Assembly: GCA_007123775.1 (NCBI GenBank)
Contig: SLGK01000088.1
Location: forward strand, 20,286-84,285
DNA length: 64,000 nt
Direction of reading: 5' to 3'
From: Anaerolineae bacterium
GTDB lineage: Bacteria; Chloroflexota; Anaerolineae; Promineifilales; Promineifilaceae
In this document: positions 52,354 through 59,760 of the stretch, piece by piece
How the letters are laid out: every line of letters begins with the position of its first letter
Position numbering within the stretch: position 1 is the stretch's first letter
Notes under the pieces: generated by a model
The model's database searches: none
What the model was told of the DNA's origin: nothing
What the model saw: only the letters and a program-made list of their open reading frames with translations
Made by a program: the position numbers and the translations under genes

Positions 52354-53127
52354 TCATACCACCACCTGAAACTCAAACCGCTCCCGAAACCGAGTCAGGG
52401 CGCGGATGGTGGGTGTGCCTAGCAGTAGAATCAGTGCCACGTTGCCCAAACTGCGGACTGAGTCCCACAGCAGGGAGGTGGCCAGATAATAGGCCAGGTA
52501 GCGGGATATGCCCGCCTGCCAGCCCACACCGGCCTGCCAATTGGTGGCTTCTGGCCCCATGATGAAGGGCCAGGAGTAGAGATTGATAATAAAGCCGAAG
52601 AGGAAGCCCCAGAACACGCCAAACAGGATGAGCATCCCCAATTCCAGGCGGGTTTGGCGCAGATGGGGCAGCCAGCCGGCCGTTAAACCAACCCATCCCG
52701 CCACAAACATCTGGTAAGGCAGCCAGGGACCCACGCCACCGGTAATCAGGGCCGACACCAGCAGCGTCAGCACCCCCATCAGGAAGCCAAAGCGTGCGCC
52801 GAAGACGTACCCGGCCAGAATGAGTGGGGCGAAGATGGGGGAGAAGCCGCCGGGGGCAGGCACGGCCGTTTCAATGAAGCGTAATACGGCCGTAATCGAC
52901 ACCAGCACCCCCAGCGCGGCCACCATCCGGGCATTGATTGTCTGCCCCTGTACCTCGATCAGCAGCACCCCCAGGCAGAGCAGCAGCAATACCAGCGTCA
53001 GCAGCGGGGCCAACGTCTGCTGGGCGGCACCGCCGTTGGCTGGGGTCAGCACAAAAGGATAGGCAAAGGAGGCAATGCCGATTAACACACTGAAAGTGTA
53101 GATGGCGGTTGATAGAAGGCGGTTCAT
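52354..53127 (-). CDS. ECF transporter S component (probable cobalamin-type)
   Basis: A 257-residue membrane protein with about seven to eight helices. The core FAPLILAGYVFGARFGFLMG and the following ALITGGVGPWLPYQMFVAGW are typical of ECF S components of the larger (CbrT/ QueT-related) kind. By context, with a cobalamin riboswitch and two intrinsic-factor-like secreted proteins upstream on the same strand, the ligand is most likely cobalamin or another corrinoid. ATG 53127 is preferred because the frame upstream reads through a family A repeat. Confidence 0.8.
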   Translation of the reverse strand: MNRLLSTAIYTFSVLIGIASFAYPFVLTPANGGAAQQTLAPLLTLVLLLLCLGVLLIEVQGQTINARMVAALGVLVSITAVLRFIETAVPAPGGFSPIFAPLILAGYVFGARFGFLMGVLTLLVSALITGGVGPWLPYQMFVAGWVGLTAGWLPHLRQTRLELGMLILFGVFWGFLFGFIINLYSWPFIMGPEATNWQAGVGWQAGISRYLAYYLATSLLWDSVRSLGNVALILLLGTPTIRALTRFRERFEFQVVV

Positions 53128-53130
53128 GGG

Positions 53131-53201
53131 TTGCGTATTACGTAGTGCGTATTGCGTAGTGCGTAGCCGTTCAACTACGCAATACGCACTACGCACTATT
53201 G
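53131..53201. repeat. Intergenic repeat, family A
   Basis: GCGTATTACGTAGTGCGTATT with GCGTAGTGCG, a short centre, and ACGCAATACGCACTACGCAC. Located between the secreted beta-domain-like protein and the S component. Confidence 0.8.
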
Positions 53202-53204
53202 TGC

Positions 53205-54404
53205 TTATCCTCTTTGCCGGGCAATGAGCAGGCCGCCGCCCAGCAGCAGCACCAGCAGGCCAAAAATGGCGTAGGACAGCCAATCAAACGTGGCTATTTC
53301 GTCTACTGGTCTATCATCGGCGGCGGCGGTTGGTGCGGCGGCTGTCTCGTCCGGGGTTGGTGGCAGGGCGGCAACTTCTGTAGCCGGTACGGCCGTATCT
53401 GTTGGCAAAGGAGGGACTGTTACCCACTCAATGTCTGGCGTAGCTGTTGGCAGCGGGCTGCTGTCTACAGGGGTGGCCGTCGGCGAGGTGGTTGCATCTG
53501 CGTCTGCATCTGTCGTTGGCTGCGGTGTGCCGGTGGGGGAGGGTGAAACGGCCGTTGTTGCAGTCGCTTGACCCGCCGCCGGGGGGACGGATGTCGGCGT
53601 CCGGGTAGCTGTAGCCGTCGCCGCGGCTGGCAGCACGTTAAGCGTCAGCGTGCGCGTTTCCTCGCCACTGGCATGAACGACCCGCAGCCTATACGTTGTC
53701 GTCTGTTCCGGGCAAACCTGCCGGTTCTCGCTGCCGGTCACACCAACATCGTTGAGATAAACGGCCAGAATGTTTTCTACCTGCCAGCGCAACGTGGTAC
53801 AATTACCGGCCTCGACAGTGTCAGCATCCAGGCTAAAGCTAATTTGTGAGGCTGGGATGAGCGTGGCTGTAGCCGTGGGCGTCGGCGTGGCTGTCGGCGG
53901 GACAGGGGTAACCGTGGCTGCGGGTAAGCAAACCTGGTCAAAAGTGAGATTGGGTGGAGGTATTGCCTGACTGACGCCACCCGGTCCCCATGACCAACCA
54001 TCCACAGTCCCATTGGTCACGGGGGCCATGCTAGCCCCTGCTTGCGAGTATTGCCAGTGGCCGCCCATTTGACGCCAGTACGACCAGTAGACGCAGCCCT
54101 GACCACCGCCCCGGCATTGGCACAGACAATCATGTGCCGGGCAGCCGGTACCGCTAATGCCACAAATCAAAACACCTGCTCCTTGTACATCGGCCGTTAC
54201 ATCCAGGCTAGAGCGCAGCAGGAGATCATAGCCGGTAATTTGCTCTTCGGTAAAAGTAATACATTCTGTATGCACATTGTTCTCGCCAAAACGTACCACC
54301 AAAGCGGCCCGGTTAGATGTTTGGGCAGCCAATTGGGGCAGCCAGTGAACCAGGAGTGTCCCGACGATAAGTAGTAGCCAGAATGGACGACGGTATTTGT
54401 ACAT
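53205..54404 (-). CDS. Secreted, membrane-anchored protein resembling the transcobalamin/intrinsic factor beta domain (DUF4430-like)
   Basis: A 399-residue exported protein. Signal segment at residues 6-28; then a domain with LLLRSSLDVTADVQGAGVLI, CVYWSYWRQMGGHWQYSQAG and GTVDGWSWGPGG, the pattern of DUF4430-like domains that match the small C-terminal domain of animal cobalamin carriers. A PTATPTPTATAT spacer and a second Ig-like domain (CTTLRWQVENILAVYLNDVG) follow, then a long Thr/Pro linker and a C-terminal membrane helix (YAIFGLLVLLLGGGLLIA, then basic). It would be held to the cell surface. Domain match is by eye, so moderate. Confidence 0.65.
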   Translation of the reverse strand: MYKYRRPFWLLLIVGTLLVHWLPQLAAQTSNRAALVVRFGENNVHTECITFTEEQITGYDLLLRSSLDVTADVQGAGVLICGISGTGCPAHDCLCQCRGGGQGCVYWSYWRQMGGHWQYSQAGASMAPVTNGTVDGWSWGPGGVSQAIPPPNLTFDQVCLPAATVTPVPPTATPTPTATATLIPASQISFSLDADTVEAGNCTTLRWQVENILAVYLNDVGVTGSENRQVCPEQTTTYRLRVVHASGEETRTLTLNVLPAAATATATRTPTSVPPAAGQATATTAVSPSPTGTPQPTTDADADATTSPTATPVDSSPLPTATPDIEWVTVPPLPTDTAVPATEVAALPPTPDETAAAPTAAADDRPVDEIATFDWLSYAIFGLLVLLLGGGLLIARQRG

Positions 54405-54420
54405 GATTTCTTGAGAGGTA

Positions 54421-54482
54421 AGACCTGCGAGGTTTAAACGTTCGTTTATTACCAATTCCTACGGCATAAACCTCGCAGGTCT
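54421..54482. repeat. Family E hairpin (CCTGCGAGGTTTA type)
   Basis: AGACCTGCGAGGTTTAAACG and GCATAAACCTCGCAGGTCT form a 15-base stem with a 30-base loop, between the two secreted-protein genes. Together with 43766 and 28033 it forms a family. Confidence 0.75.
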
Positions 54483-54488
54483 TTATAG

Positions 54489-56420
54489 TTACGATTTTTG
54501 GATAATGGGTAAGAATAGTCTGTACTCGAAATAAGCAGGCAGACTGGGCCACTCCGGATCGGCCATGAGCAGTAAGATAGCATCGGTGGTCGAGAAGGGA
54601 TCGTCGCCCGGACCAAACAGGTTGGGCCAGCAGCCATTCTCCGCCTGCTGCTGCATAACCACATCAGCCGGGTTTTGGATGGTACCGTTCACCACCACAC
54701 TCCAGGCCGGGGCGAACGGGTTGTCCCCATTTTGTATCAATCCCCGCACTACCTCAGAAGTGGAATTAACGCTGGCCGGGACACCAAAGCCCCAGCCGCT
54801 ATCACTCTGCTGCGTGGCTCGCAGATGGGCAAACGCGCCGGCCGGAATGGCTTCATTAAGCCGGCCCAATACGTTGAGCGACGAGCCGTTGCTGTCTGCG
54901 CCACCCCAACTACCGTTGACGGCAGCCCCTTGCAGCCAGGTCACAGCCGAGGGATCGGGCTGCTCACCGGCCACGATCAGGCCCAACATGGCCTGGTTGT
55001 GGCTGTATGGGCCAAAAGCGGTGCTGTCATATTCTCCGGTGGGGGACAGGTAGCTGGTCACACTGATGGGCAGATTGTAGCCAGCAAAATTGGCAACGGT
55101 ATACGGTGCTCCAGCGGCAGTCACACCCTGCATCACAATCCCCACGCGACCGCCCCGACCGTCAGCCAGATAGGCCGGGGTCAGATTTTCCAGGGCGTCA
55201 ACGGCATTGACGGCTCCCGGCGTCCAGTCGGCTGCCTGGGGATCATCGCCAAAAGCAGCAATCGCTTTAACGGCGCGTGACGTGCCGGCCGCATTCACAC
55301 CGAACCCGGCAAACTGCTCCCAACCGCCGCTGTCCGGGTCTTGCAGCGTGGCCAGGCAGCCTATGGCCTGGAGAGCCGCTTCGTAGCGGGCTGGCAGCGG
55401 GTATGATTTGCCGGTAGCGGCCGGAATGGCCTGTACCGTGGCGAAGAAGTCGTCAAAGGGGCCAAAGCCAAAATCTGACTCGAAGGCACCACTGTCGCCC
55501 TGGTAAGCCAGCAAAGCTGAAAGGGGTGTATGACCGTTTTGACCCCAGGGGCCGCTGCTGCTGTAGAAATCTTCGCCCAACGCGCTCAATGCTTGTAGGG
55601 CCAGGGCGGTGCTGTTGGCATTGCCACCAAAGCCCGGCGCGTATTCCCAGCCACCATCGGCTAACTGGACTGTAGCCAGGAAATCTACAGCATTGGTCAC
55701 AGCCGTACCGGTCACAGGCTCGCCCTGAGCAACCAGCGCCATGATGGCCAGGGCAGTGGCATCGGTGTTGTTATCGGTGCCAAAGCCATCGTCCCAGGAG
55801 CCGTTGGCCGCCTGCTGGTCTTTTAACCATTGGGTTGCGGTCAGGGGGGCCGTCTCATTAACGGCCGCCAGCCCTAGCAGAGCCAATGATTGGTCAAAGA
55901 CGTTATTGGCGTTGTATTGGCCGGTGGGGGAGAGCTGATTGGTCAGGCTGATTACAAAGTTGTAGCCGCCAAAATTATGGGGGGTCTGGTTAACGGCCGT
56001 TAAACCCAAAAGCAGCTTGCCATTTGGCCCACCCCCAACAGCGGCGAAGTTGGCGGCGGCGTTGACGTTGGCGGTCAGATAGGTAACGGGGTTGTTCTGT
56101 TTGCCGGGATAGTTGGCGGCCGCATTGTGGCCGGTGGCGGCAATGGCCAGGATGGCATCCAGCGTACCCCCTACATCGGACGGGGCCTGGTTGGCCCCAC
56201 TGCTAAAGCTGCTGTAGCCGCCATCGTCGTTTTGATGGGTAGTGACAAGCCAGGAAACGGCCGTAGCCACAGCCCCAATCTGTTCAGAAGCGGGTACGTC
56301 AGAAGCGGGCGCTGGCGCGGCGGCCGCGCCAATGCTCGTTGGCTGTACGCCGGACAGGAGCAATAAAACAGCCAGCACCCCGGACACAAAGGTTAATACA
56401 AGTATAGGTAAACGGTTCAC
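54489..56420 (-). CDS. Secreted prenyltransferase-repeat protein resembling the intrinsic factor alpha domain
   Basis: A 643-residue exported protein. GTG 56420 is chosen: AAGGAG lies seven bases upstream and it begins a signal peptide (NRLPILVLTFVSGVLAVLLLL). The rest is a series of squalene-cyclase/prenyltransferase-like alpha-hairpin repeats (GSWDDGFGTDNNTDATALAI, GGWEYAPGFGGNANSTALAL, GGWEQFAGFGVNAAGTSRAV) of the alpha6/alpha6-barrel kind found in intrinsic factor and transcobalamin. The catalytic Asp motifs of cyclases are missing, so it is probably a binding protein. Preceded by a cobalamin riboswitch. A hydrophobic end (YFEYRLFLPIIQKS) may be a surface-sorting tag. Confidence 0.78.
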   Translation of the reverse strand: MNRLPILVLTFVSGVLAVLLLLSGVQPTSIGAAAAPAPASDVPASEQIGAVATAVSWLVTTHQNDDGGYSSFSSGANQAPSDVGGTLDAILAIAATGHNAAANYPGKQNNPVTYLTANVNAAANFAAVGGGPNGKLLLGLTAVNQTPHNFGGYNFVISLTNQLSPTGQYNANNVFDQSLALLGLAAVNETAPLTATQWLKDQQAANGSWDDGFGTDNNTDATALAIMALVAQGEPVTGTAVTNAVDFLATVQLADGGWEYAPGFGGNANSTALALQALSALGEDFYSSSGPWGQNGHTPLSALLAYQGDSGAFESDFGFGPFDDFFATVQAIPAATGKSYPLPARYEAALQAIGCLATLQDPDSGGWEQFAGFGVNAAGTSRAVKAIAAFGDDPQAADWTPGAVNAVDALENLTPAYLADGRGGRVGIVMQGVTAAGAPYTVANFAGYNLPISVTSYLSPTGEYDSTAFGPYSHNQAMLGLIVAGEQPDPSAVTWLQGAAVNGSWGGADSNGSSLNVLGRLNEAIPAGAFAHLRATQQSDSGWGFGVPASVNSTSEVVRGLIQNGDNPFAPAWSVVVNGTIQNPADVVMQQQAENGCWPNLFGPGDDPFSTTDAILLLMADPEWPSLPAYFEYRLFLPIIQKS

Positions 56421-56476
56421 AACTTTCTCCTTGTTTGGTGTTGTGGCCGGGGTTGTTGCTGGGATTGCCAAATATG

Positions 56477-56540
56477 GGACGTAGTGCGTATTGCGTACTG
56501 TTTAGCTGTTGTGGTTACGCTTTACGTGTTGCTAAACGCA
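56477..56540. repeat. Intergenic repeat, family A-like
   Basis: ACGTAGTGCGTATTGCGTACT followed by TTACGCTTTACGTGTTGC; less regular than the others. It lies between the riboswitch terminator and the start codon. Confidence 0.55.
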
Positions 56541-56568
56541 AAAACCCGATGGGGTTAGCATCGGGTTT
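56540..56568 (-). terminator. Intrinsic terminator of the cobalamin riboswitch
   Basis: On the minus strand AAACCCGATG, a seven-base loop (CTAACCC), CATCGGGTTT and a T-rich run form a perfect 10-base stem followed by T5. It lies between the aptamer and the gene, so it can act as the OFF switch when cobalamin is bound. Confidence 0.85.
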
Positions 56569-56860
56569 ATCATTCACAGACAATCGCCACGTGATAGTGT
56601 AAGCTGTCACGTAGTTCCCAACCCCTGACCACGAGGGTTGAAACTTACACAAGGTGGGCGACCTGACTTATGGGGGTTACTTGCGTAACCCGCAATCACA
56701 GTTGCGGCACAGTACTGGACTCTCCGTTTTCAGTAAACAGTAAATAGTAATTAGTAAACAGTGTTGGCTACTGACTACTGACTACTGACTACTGGCTACT
56801 GACCAACGGACCACCAGTTTCGCCATTATGTCCTGCCATCCGGAGCGAAGGACACCTTGC
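56569..56860 (-). ncRNA. Cobalamin (B12) riboswitch
   Basis: Reading the minus strand, P1 5' arm GCAAGGTG (56860-56853) can pair with CACCTTGTG (56656-56648). Core elements: GGCGAAACTGGTGGTCC (equivalent of GGGAA..GGTG), then AGAGTCCAGTACTG, GCCGCAACTGTGATTGCGG (B12 P6-7 core) and AGTCAGGTCGCCCACC (B12 box region). A family F repeat interrupts the loop between GGTG and GTCC, enclosed by TCCGTT/AACGGA. Two more hairpins (CAACCCT.. and ACGTGA..TCACGT) precede the terminator. It should lower expression of the uptake genes when B12 is plentiful. Confidence 0.85.
56731..56803. repeat. Family F repeat (AGTAGTC type) inside the riboswitch
   Basis: CAGTAAACAGTAAATAGTAAT on one side, CTACTGACTACTGACTACTG on the other, inverted in part. 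It forms a hairpin extension of the riboswitch's variable stem. Confidence 0.75.
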
Positions 56861-56925
56861 GTAGGTTGCAACTATTTAATTGGTAATGGGTAGGGGTAGA
56901 CCCGTGTGTCTACCCTTTTTTGGGG

Positions 56926-57075
56926 CGCACACGTGGGTACGCCCCTACGATTGGGCACACACGTGGGTACGCCCCTACGATTGGGCACACACGTGGGTAT
57001 GCCCCTACGATTGGGCGCACACGTGGGTACGCCCCTACGATTGGGCACACACGTGGGTACGCCCCTACAGTTGGG
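56926..57075. repeat. 30-base tandem repeat, five copies
   Basis: The unit GGGCACACACGTGGGTACGC plus CCCTACGATT (30 bases) is repeated five times with few changes (A/G at one place, C/T at another, CGA to CAG at the end). No spacers are present. The last copy supplies the final codons of the TPR gene that ends at 57065 on the minus strand. Confidence 0.9.
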
Positions 57076-58393
57076 CTAGTAATGTCCGGGCTTTTTCGGC
57101 CAGATCACTTTCGCCCATTGTTTCATAGGTTGCCACGGCCTGGCGGCAGTAGATTTGGGCTTCTTCGCGGCGGTCCAGGTCGTGGAGGGCAAAGGTAAGC
57201 AAGATTTGCTGCTCACTTACCAGATGGTAATCTTCGACTTCTTGGGCCAGCTCCAGGGCTTGCTGGCTGGTGGTAATAGTGGCTTCGGCATCGCCTAAAC
57301 CGGAATGCACGGCGCTGATACGGCCGTATACGTGCGCTTCAGCAGTGGTATCTTGCAACTGCTGCGCCAGCCTCAAGGCCTCCTGGTAAGCTTCGAGCGA
57401 TTCTTGCAGCGCGTCCACATTATACAACAGATAACCCAAATTGGATAGCATGGTAAGCTGCCAATTCCAGTCATCTTGAGTTTGAGCCAGGGCCAAACCC
57501 CGTTCCACGTAGGGCTGGGCCTTCTTAAACTGTCCCTTTTCAATTAAAAAGGCAGACAGCAGGTTAATATTGTCAATTTCGGCCGTTTCATTTTGCTGCT
57601 CGCGGGCCAACCGAATGGCATGATCGCCATAGAGCAGCGCCCGGCCTATATTGCCTTCGCTGATATAAGCCTTGTGTAACTGGCTCAGGGCAGACAATTC
57701 GGCCCCGGCGTTATCTATTTCGGCGGCCATGTTTAACGCTTGCTCAAACTGCTCTACGGCCGCTTCTACTTCTTCGTTGATCAGCAGCACATTGCCCATA
57801 TTAAGCGCGTGCAGGCATTGTACCGAGAGATTGCCCATTTTTTCAGCTGCCTGACGCGCTTCGGCGTAATACTCCAGCGCCTTATCCAGTGATTCCAGGC
57901 CCAGGAAGATGTTGCCCAGGCGGCCGGCCAGGTGCATTTGGCGCTGGTGGTCGTTCTCAGATACGGCCAGGCTGAGGGCCTGTTCCAGACGTGACAGGGC
58001 CTTCTCCGGTTCGCCCATCTCTAATTGCAGCAGCCCGATCTGGGTCAAGGCGTCGGCCATTAACGCTTTATGGTCCAGCGCTTTGGCCATATTCTGGGAT
58101 TTGAAGAGGGCGATTTGGGCAAAATGGGTGTTGCCTAAGCGGGCCAGGCAGATGCCTTTGTAGCCCCAAAAGCGGGCTTCGTACTCTTGCAAGTTTTGGG
58201 CCTGTGAGAGTGCCAAACCTTCTTCAAACTGGGTCAGCGCCTTGGGTACATCCCCGGCGTCGAGGTAGGCCTGACCAAGCTGGATCAGGGCGTTATTGAG
58301 GGCGATTGGGTCGTCTTTTTGGCGCGTTTTATCTAGGGCCGCGCTCAATGCCTGAATCTCTTGTTCGGCGGGGTTTGCTGTCGTTGTACTCAT
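57065..58393 (-). CDS. Tetratricopeptide-repeat protein
   Basis: A 442-residue protein made almost wholly of TPR helices (PKALTQFEEGLALSQAQNL, EKALSRLEQALSLAVSENDH, DKALEYYAEARQAAEKMGNL and others), around ten repeats. No signal peptide or catalytic domain. It is a likely scaffold. It lies between apbE and the B12 uptake genes on the same strand; a role in either is not shown. Its stop codon lies in the tandem repeat. Confidence 0.88.
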   Translation of the reverse strand: MSTTTANPAEQEIQALSAALDKTRQKDDPIALNNALIQLGQAYLDAGDVPKALTQFEEGLALSQAQNLQEYEARFWGYKGICLARLGNTHFAQIALFKSQNMAKALDHKALMADALTQIGLLQLEMGEPEKALSRLEQALSLAVSENDHQRQMHLAGRLGNIFLGLESLDKALEYYAEARQAAEKMGNLSVQCLHALNMGNVLLINEEVEAAVEQFEQALNMAAEIDNAGAELSALSQLHKAYISEGNIGRALLYGDHAIRLAREQQNETAEIDNINLLSAFLIEKGQFKKAQPYVERGLALAQTQDDWNWQLTMLSNLGYLLYNVDALQESLEAYQEALRLAQQLQDTTAEAHVYGRISAVHSGLGDAEATITTSQQALELAQEVEDYHLVSEQQILLTFALHDLDRREEAQIYCRQAVATYETMGESDLAEKARTLLAQL

Positions 58394-58406
58394 GAGTTAT
58401 ATCCTG

Positions 58407-58450
58407 GTGCGTAGTGGGTAAGAAGCACCCTACGCACTACGTACTACGTG
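58407..58450. repeat. Family A repeat at the end of apbE
   Basis: GGTGCGTAGTGGGTAAG and CCTACGCACTACGTACTACG are inverted. The right arm encodes the last residues and the stop of apbE (HVVRSA, TAG). Confidence 0.8.
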
Positions 58451-59440
58451 TTTGAAGCCACTGCTCTGGTAAATATCGAGCTTTTTGGTTACCAGCAGGG
58501 CTTCGACGTGTGGTAGACGTTCAACCAGCGCCAGCCCGTCTGTGCTGCCCATGACCATGAGGGCGGTACTGAGGGCGTCGGCGTCCATAGCGGTGGGCGC
58601 GGTGACGGTGACGCTGGCCAGTTCAGTTGGTGACTGTCCGCGTCGGGGGTCGATGATGTGGTGGTGGCGGAAGTCATTGGTAAAGGTGTGCATATAATCG
58701 CCGGAGGTGGCCACGGCCTGGGCCGTCATTGGTAGTTGGGCAACGGCCGTTCCCGGCTGTCTGGGGTGGTTAATACCAACTTGCCAGGGCGTGCCGTCGG
58801 CGCGACGGCCGTTGCCGACCAGATCGCCACCCGCTTCAACCAAAACGTTGCTAAAGCCGGTCGCGCCTAAATGGGCTGCCGCGCCATCAACCACGCGCCC
58901 TTTGGCGATGCCGTCCAGCGTAACAGCCATGCCCGGTTGTGTCAAGGTAATCGAACGGCCGTTGACCATAACCTGCCGGTAATCGACCAGCGACCGGTCC
59001 GGAGTGGTTTGGCCGTTTGCCTGCCGCGCCTGGTCCAGCAGCGGCTTCATCGAAATATCAAACGCGCCGCCGCTTAAGTCGCCGTAGCGCAGGGCCAGGC
59101 TAATGGTTTCTACCAGTTCAGGCGGGGCGGCGGGCAGTCTGCCATCGCGGTTCAGGATGGCCAGCGGGCTGTCCGGCTGCCGGTGGTCAAACAGAGCCAC
59201 CAACCGAGCCATCTCGGCCAAGGTGGCCTGGACCGCTGCCCGGCTGTGGGCTTCATTTTCGGAGACCAGGGTCAGGTTGATGAGAGTGCCCATCAGGTAG
59301 CGGCTTTCACGCCAAACGGCCGTTTCGGTATGGTGCCACCGTCTGCCCAACCCATAGCCAGCCGCCAGCAAACCACCGCTAACGGCCGTTATCCGCAAGA
59401 ACTGGCGGCGGGTCATGGTGGGTAGGGTTGGTTTGTTCAT
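58430..59440 (-). CDS. apbE: ApbE-like FAD:protein FMN transferase, Tat-exported
   Basis: A 336-residue protein. The N-terminus has a Tat signal (TRRQFLRITAVSGGLLAAGYG). LMGTLINLTLV, then LDGIAKGRVVD, then HHIIDPRRGQSP and PTAMDADALSTALMVMG are ApbE signatures. It covalently attaches FMN to Thr or Ser of FMN-binding domains. The adjacent RdhC-like protein carries the target motif, so this is the probable partner. Two codons of its end (RSA) come from a repeat. Confidence 0.92.
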   Translation of the reverse strand: MNKPTLPTMTRRQFLRITAVSGGLLAAGYGLGRRWHHTETAVWRESRYLMGTLINLTLVSENEAHSRAAVQATLAEMARLVALFDHRQPDSPLAILNRDGRLPAAPPELVETISLALRYGDLSGGAFDISMKPLLDQARQANGQTTPDRSLVDYRQVMVNGRSITLTQPGMAVTLDGIAKGRVVDGAAAHLGATGFSNVLVEAGGDLVGNGRRADGTPWQVGINHPRQPGTAVAQLPMTAQAVATSGDYMHTFTNDFRHHHIIDPRRGQSPTELASVTVTAPTAMDADALSTALMVMGSTDGLALVERLPHVEALLVTKKLDIYQSSGFKHVVRSA

Positions 59441-59450
59441 AGTCAGATTT

Positions 59451-59524
59451 GCGTAAAACGTAATGCGTAAAGCGTAATGCTTACTCGTTACGTTTTACGC
59501 TTTACGTTTCACGCTTTACGTACC
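59451..59524. repeat. Family A repeat (CGTAAAACGTAATGCGTAAAG variant)
   Basis: GCGTAAAACGTAATGCGTAA and TTACGTTTTACGCTTTACG are inverted around TGCTTACTCG. Located between apbE and a small membrane protein gene. Confidence 0.75.
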
Positions 59525-59529
59525 ACGCC

Positions 59530-59760
59530 TCACGGCCTCTCCGGCGTCGCCAATATCTCCGCTTCATACTCTTCTATCTGCGCCGTTACCGTCAGATAGA
59601 AGTTCTCATCAACCTGAAAGGTATCCCGATAATAGGCGGGGGTGGCCGGGGGTCTGTCGGTCAAGCCCTCGACCCAGATAATGCCGATCAGCAGAATCGA
59701 AACGACCAGAAAGAGCAGCAGCAGCTTTTCCTTTAGGTTTTTACTGGTTGAGGACGCCAT
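59530..59760 (-). CDS. Small membrane protein of the reductive dehalogenase operon
   Basis: A 76-residue protein with one membrane helix (LLLLFLVVSILLIGIIWVEGL) and an outside part with NFYLTVTAQIEEYEAEILA. It overlaps the RdhC-like gene by 28 bases, so it belongs to the operon. No family recognised. It may be a small partner of the membrane complex. Confidence 0.6.
   Translation of the reverse strand: MASSTSKNLKEKLLLLFLVVSILLIGIIWVEGLTDRPPATPAYYRDTFQVDENFYLTVTAQIEEYEAEILATPERP

Noticed and set aside
56926..57075. CRISPR array
   Set aside because: Copies are directly adjacent without unique spacers, and no cas gene is in the window.
56880..57198. Frames giving HTWVRPYDWA repeats as a possible repeat protein
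   Set aside because: They are translations of the 30-base tandem repeat; no start signal or flanking domain supports them.
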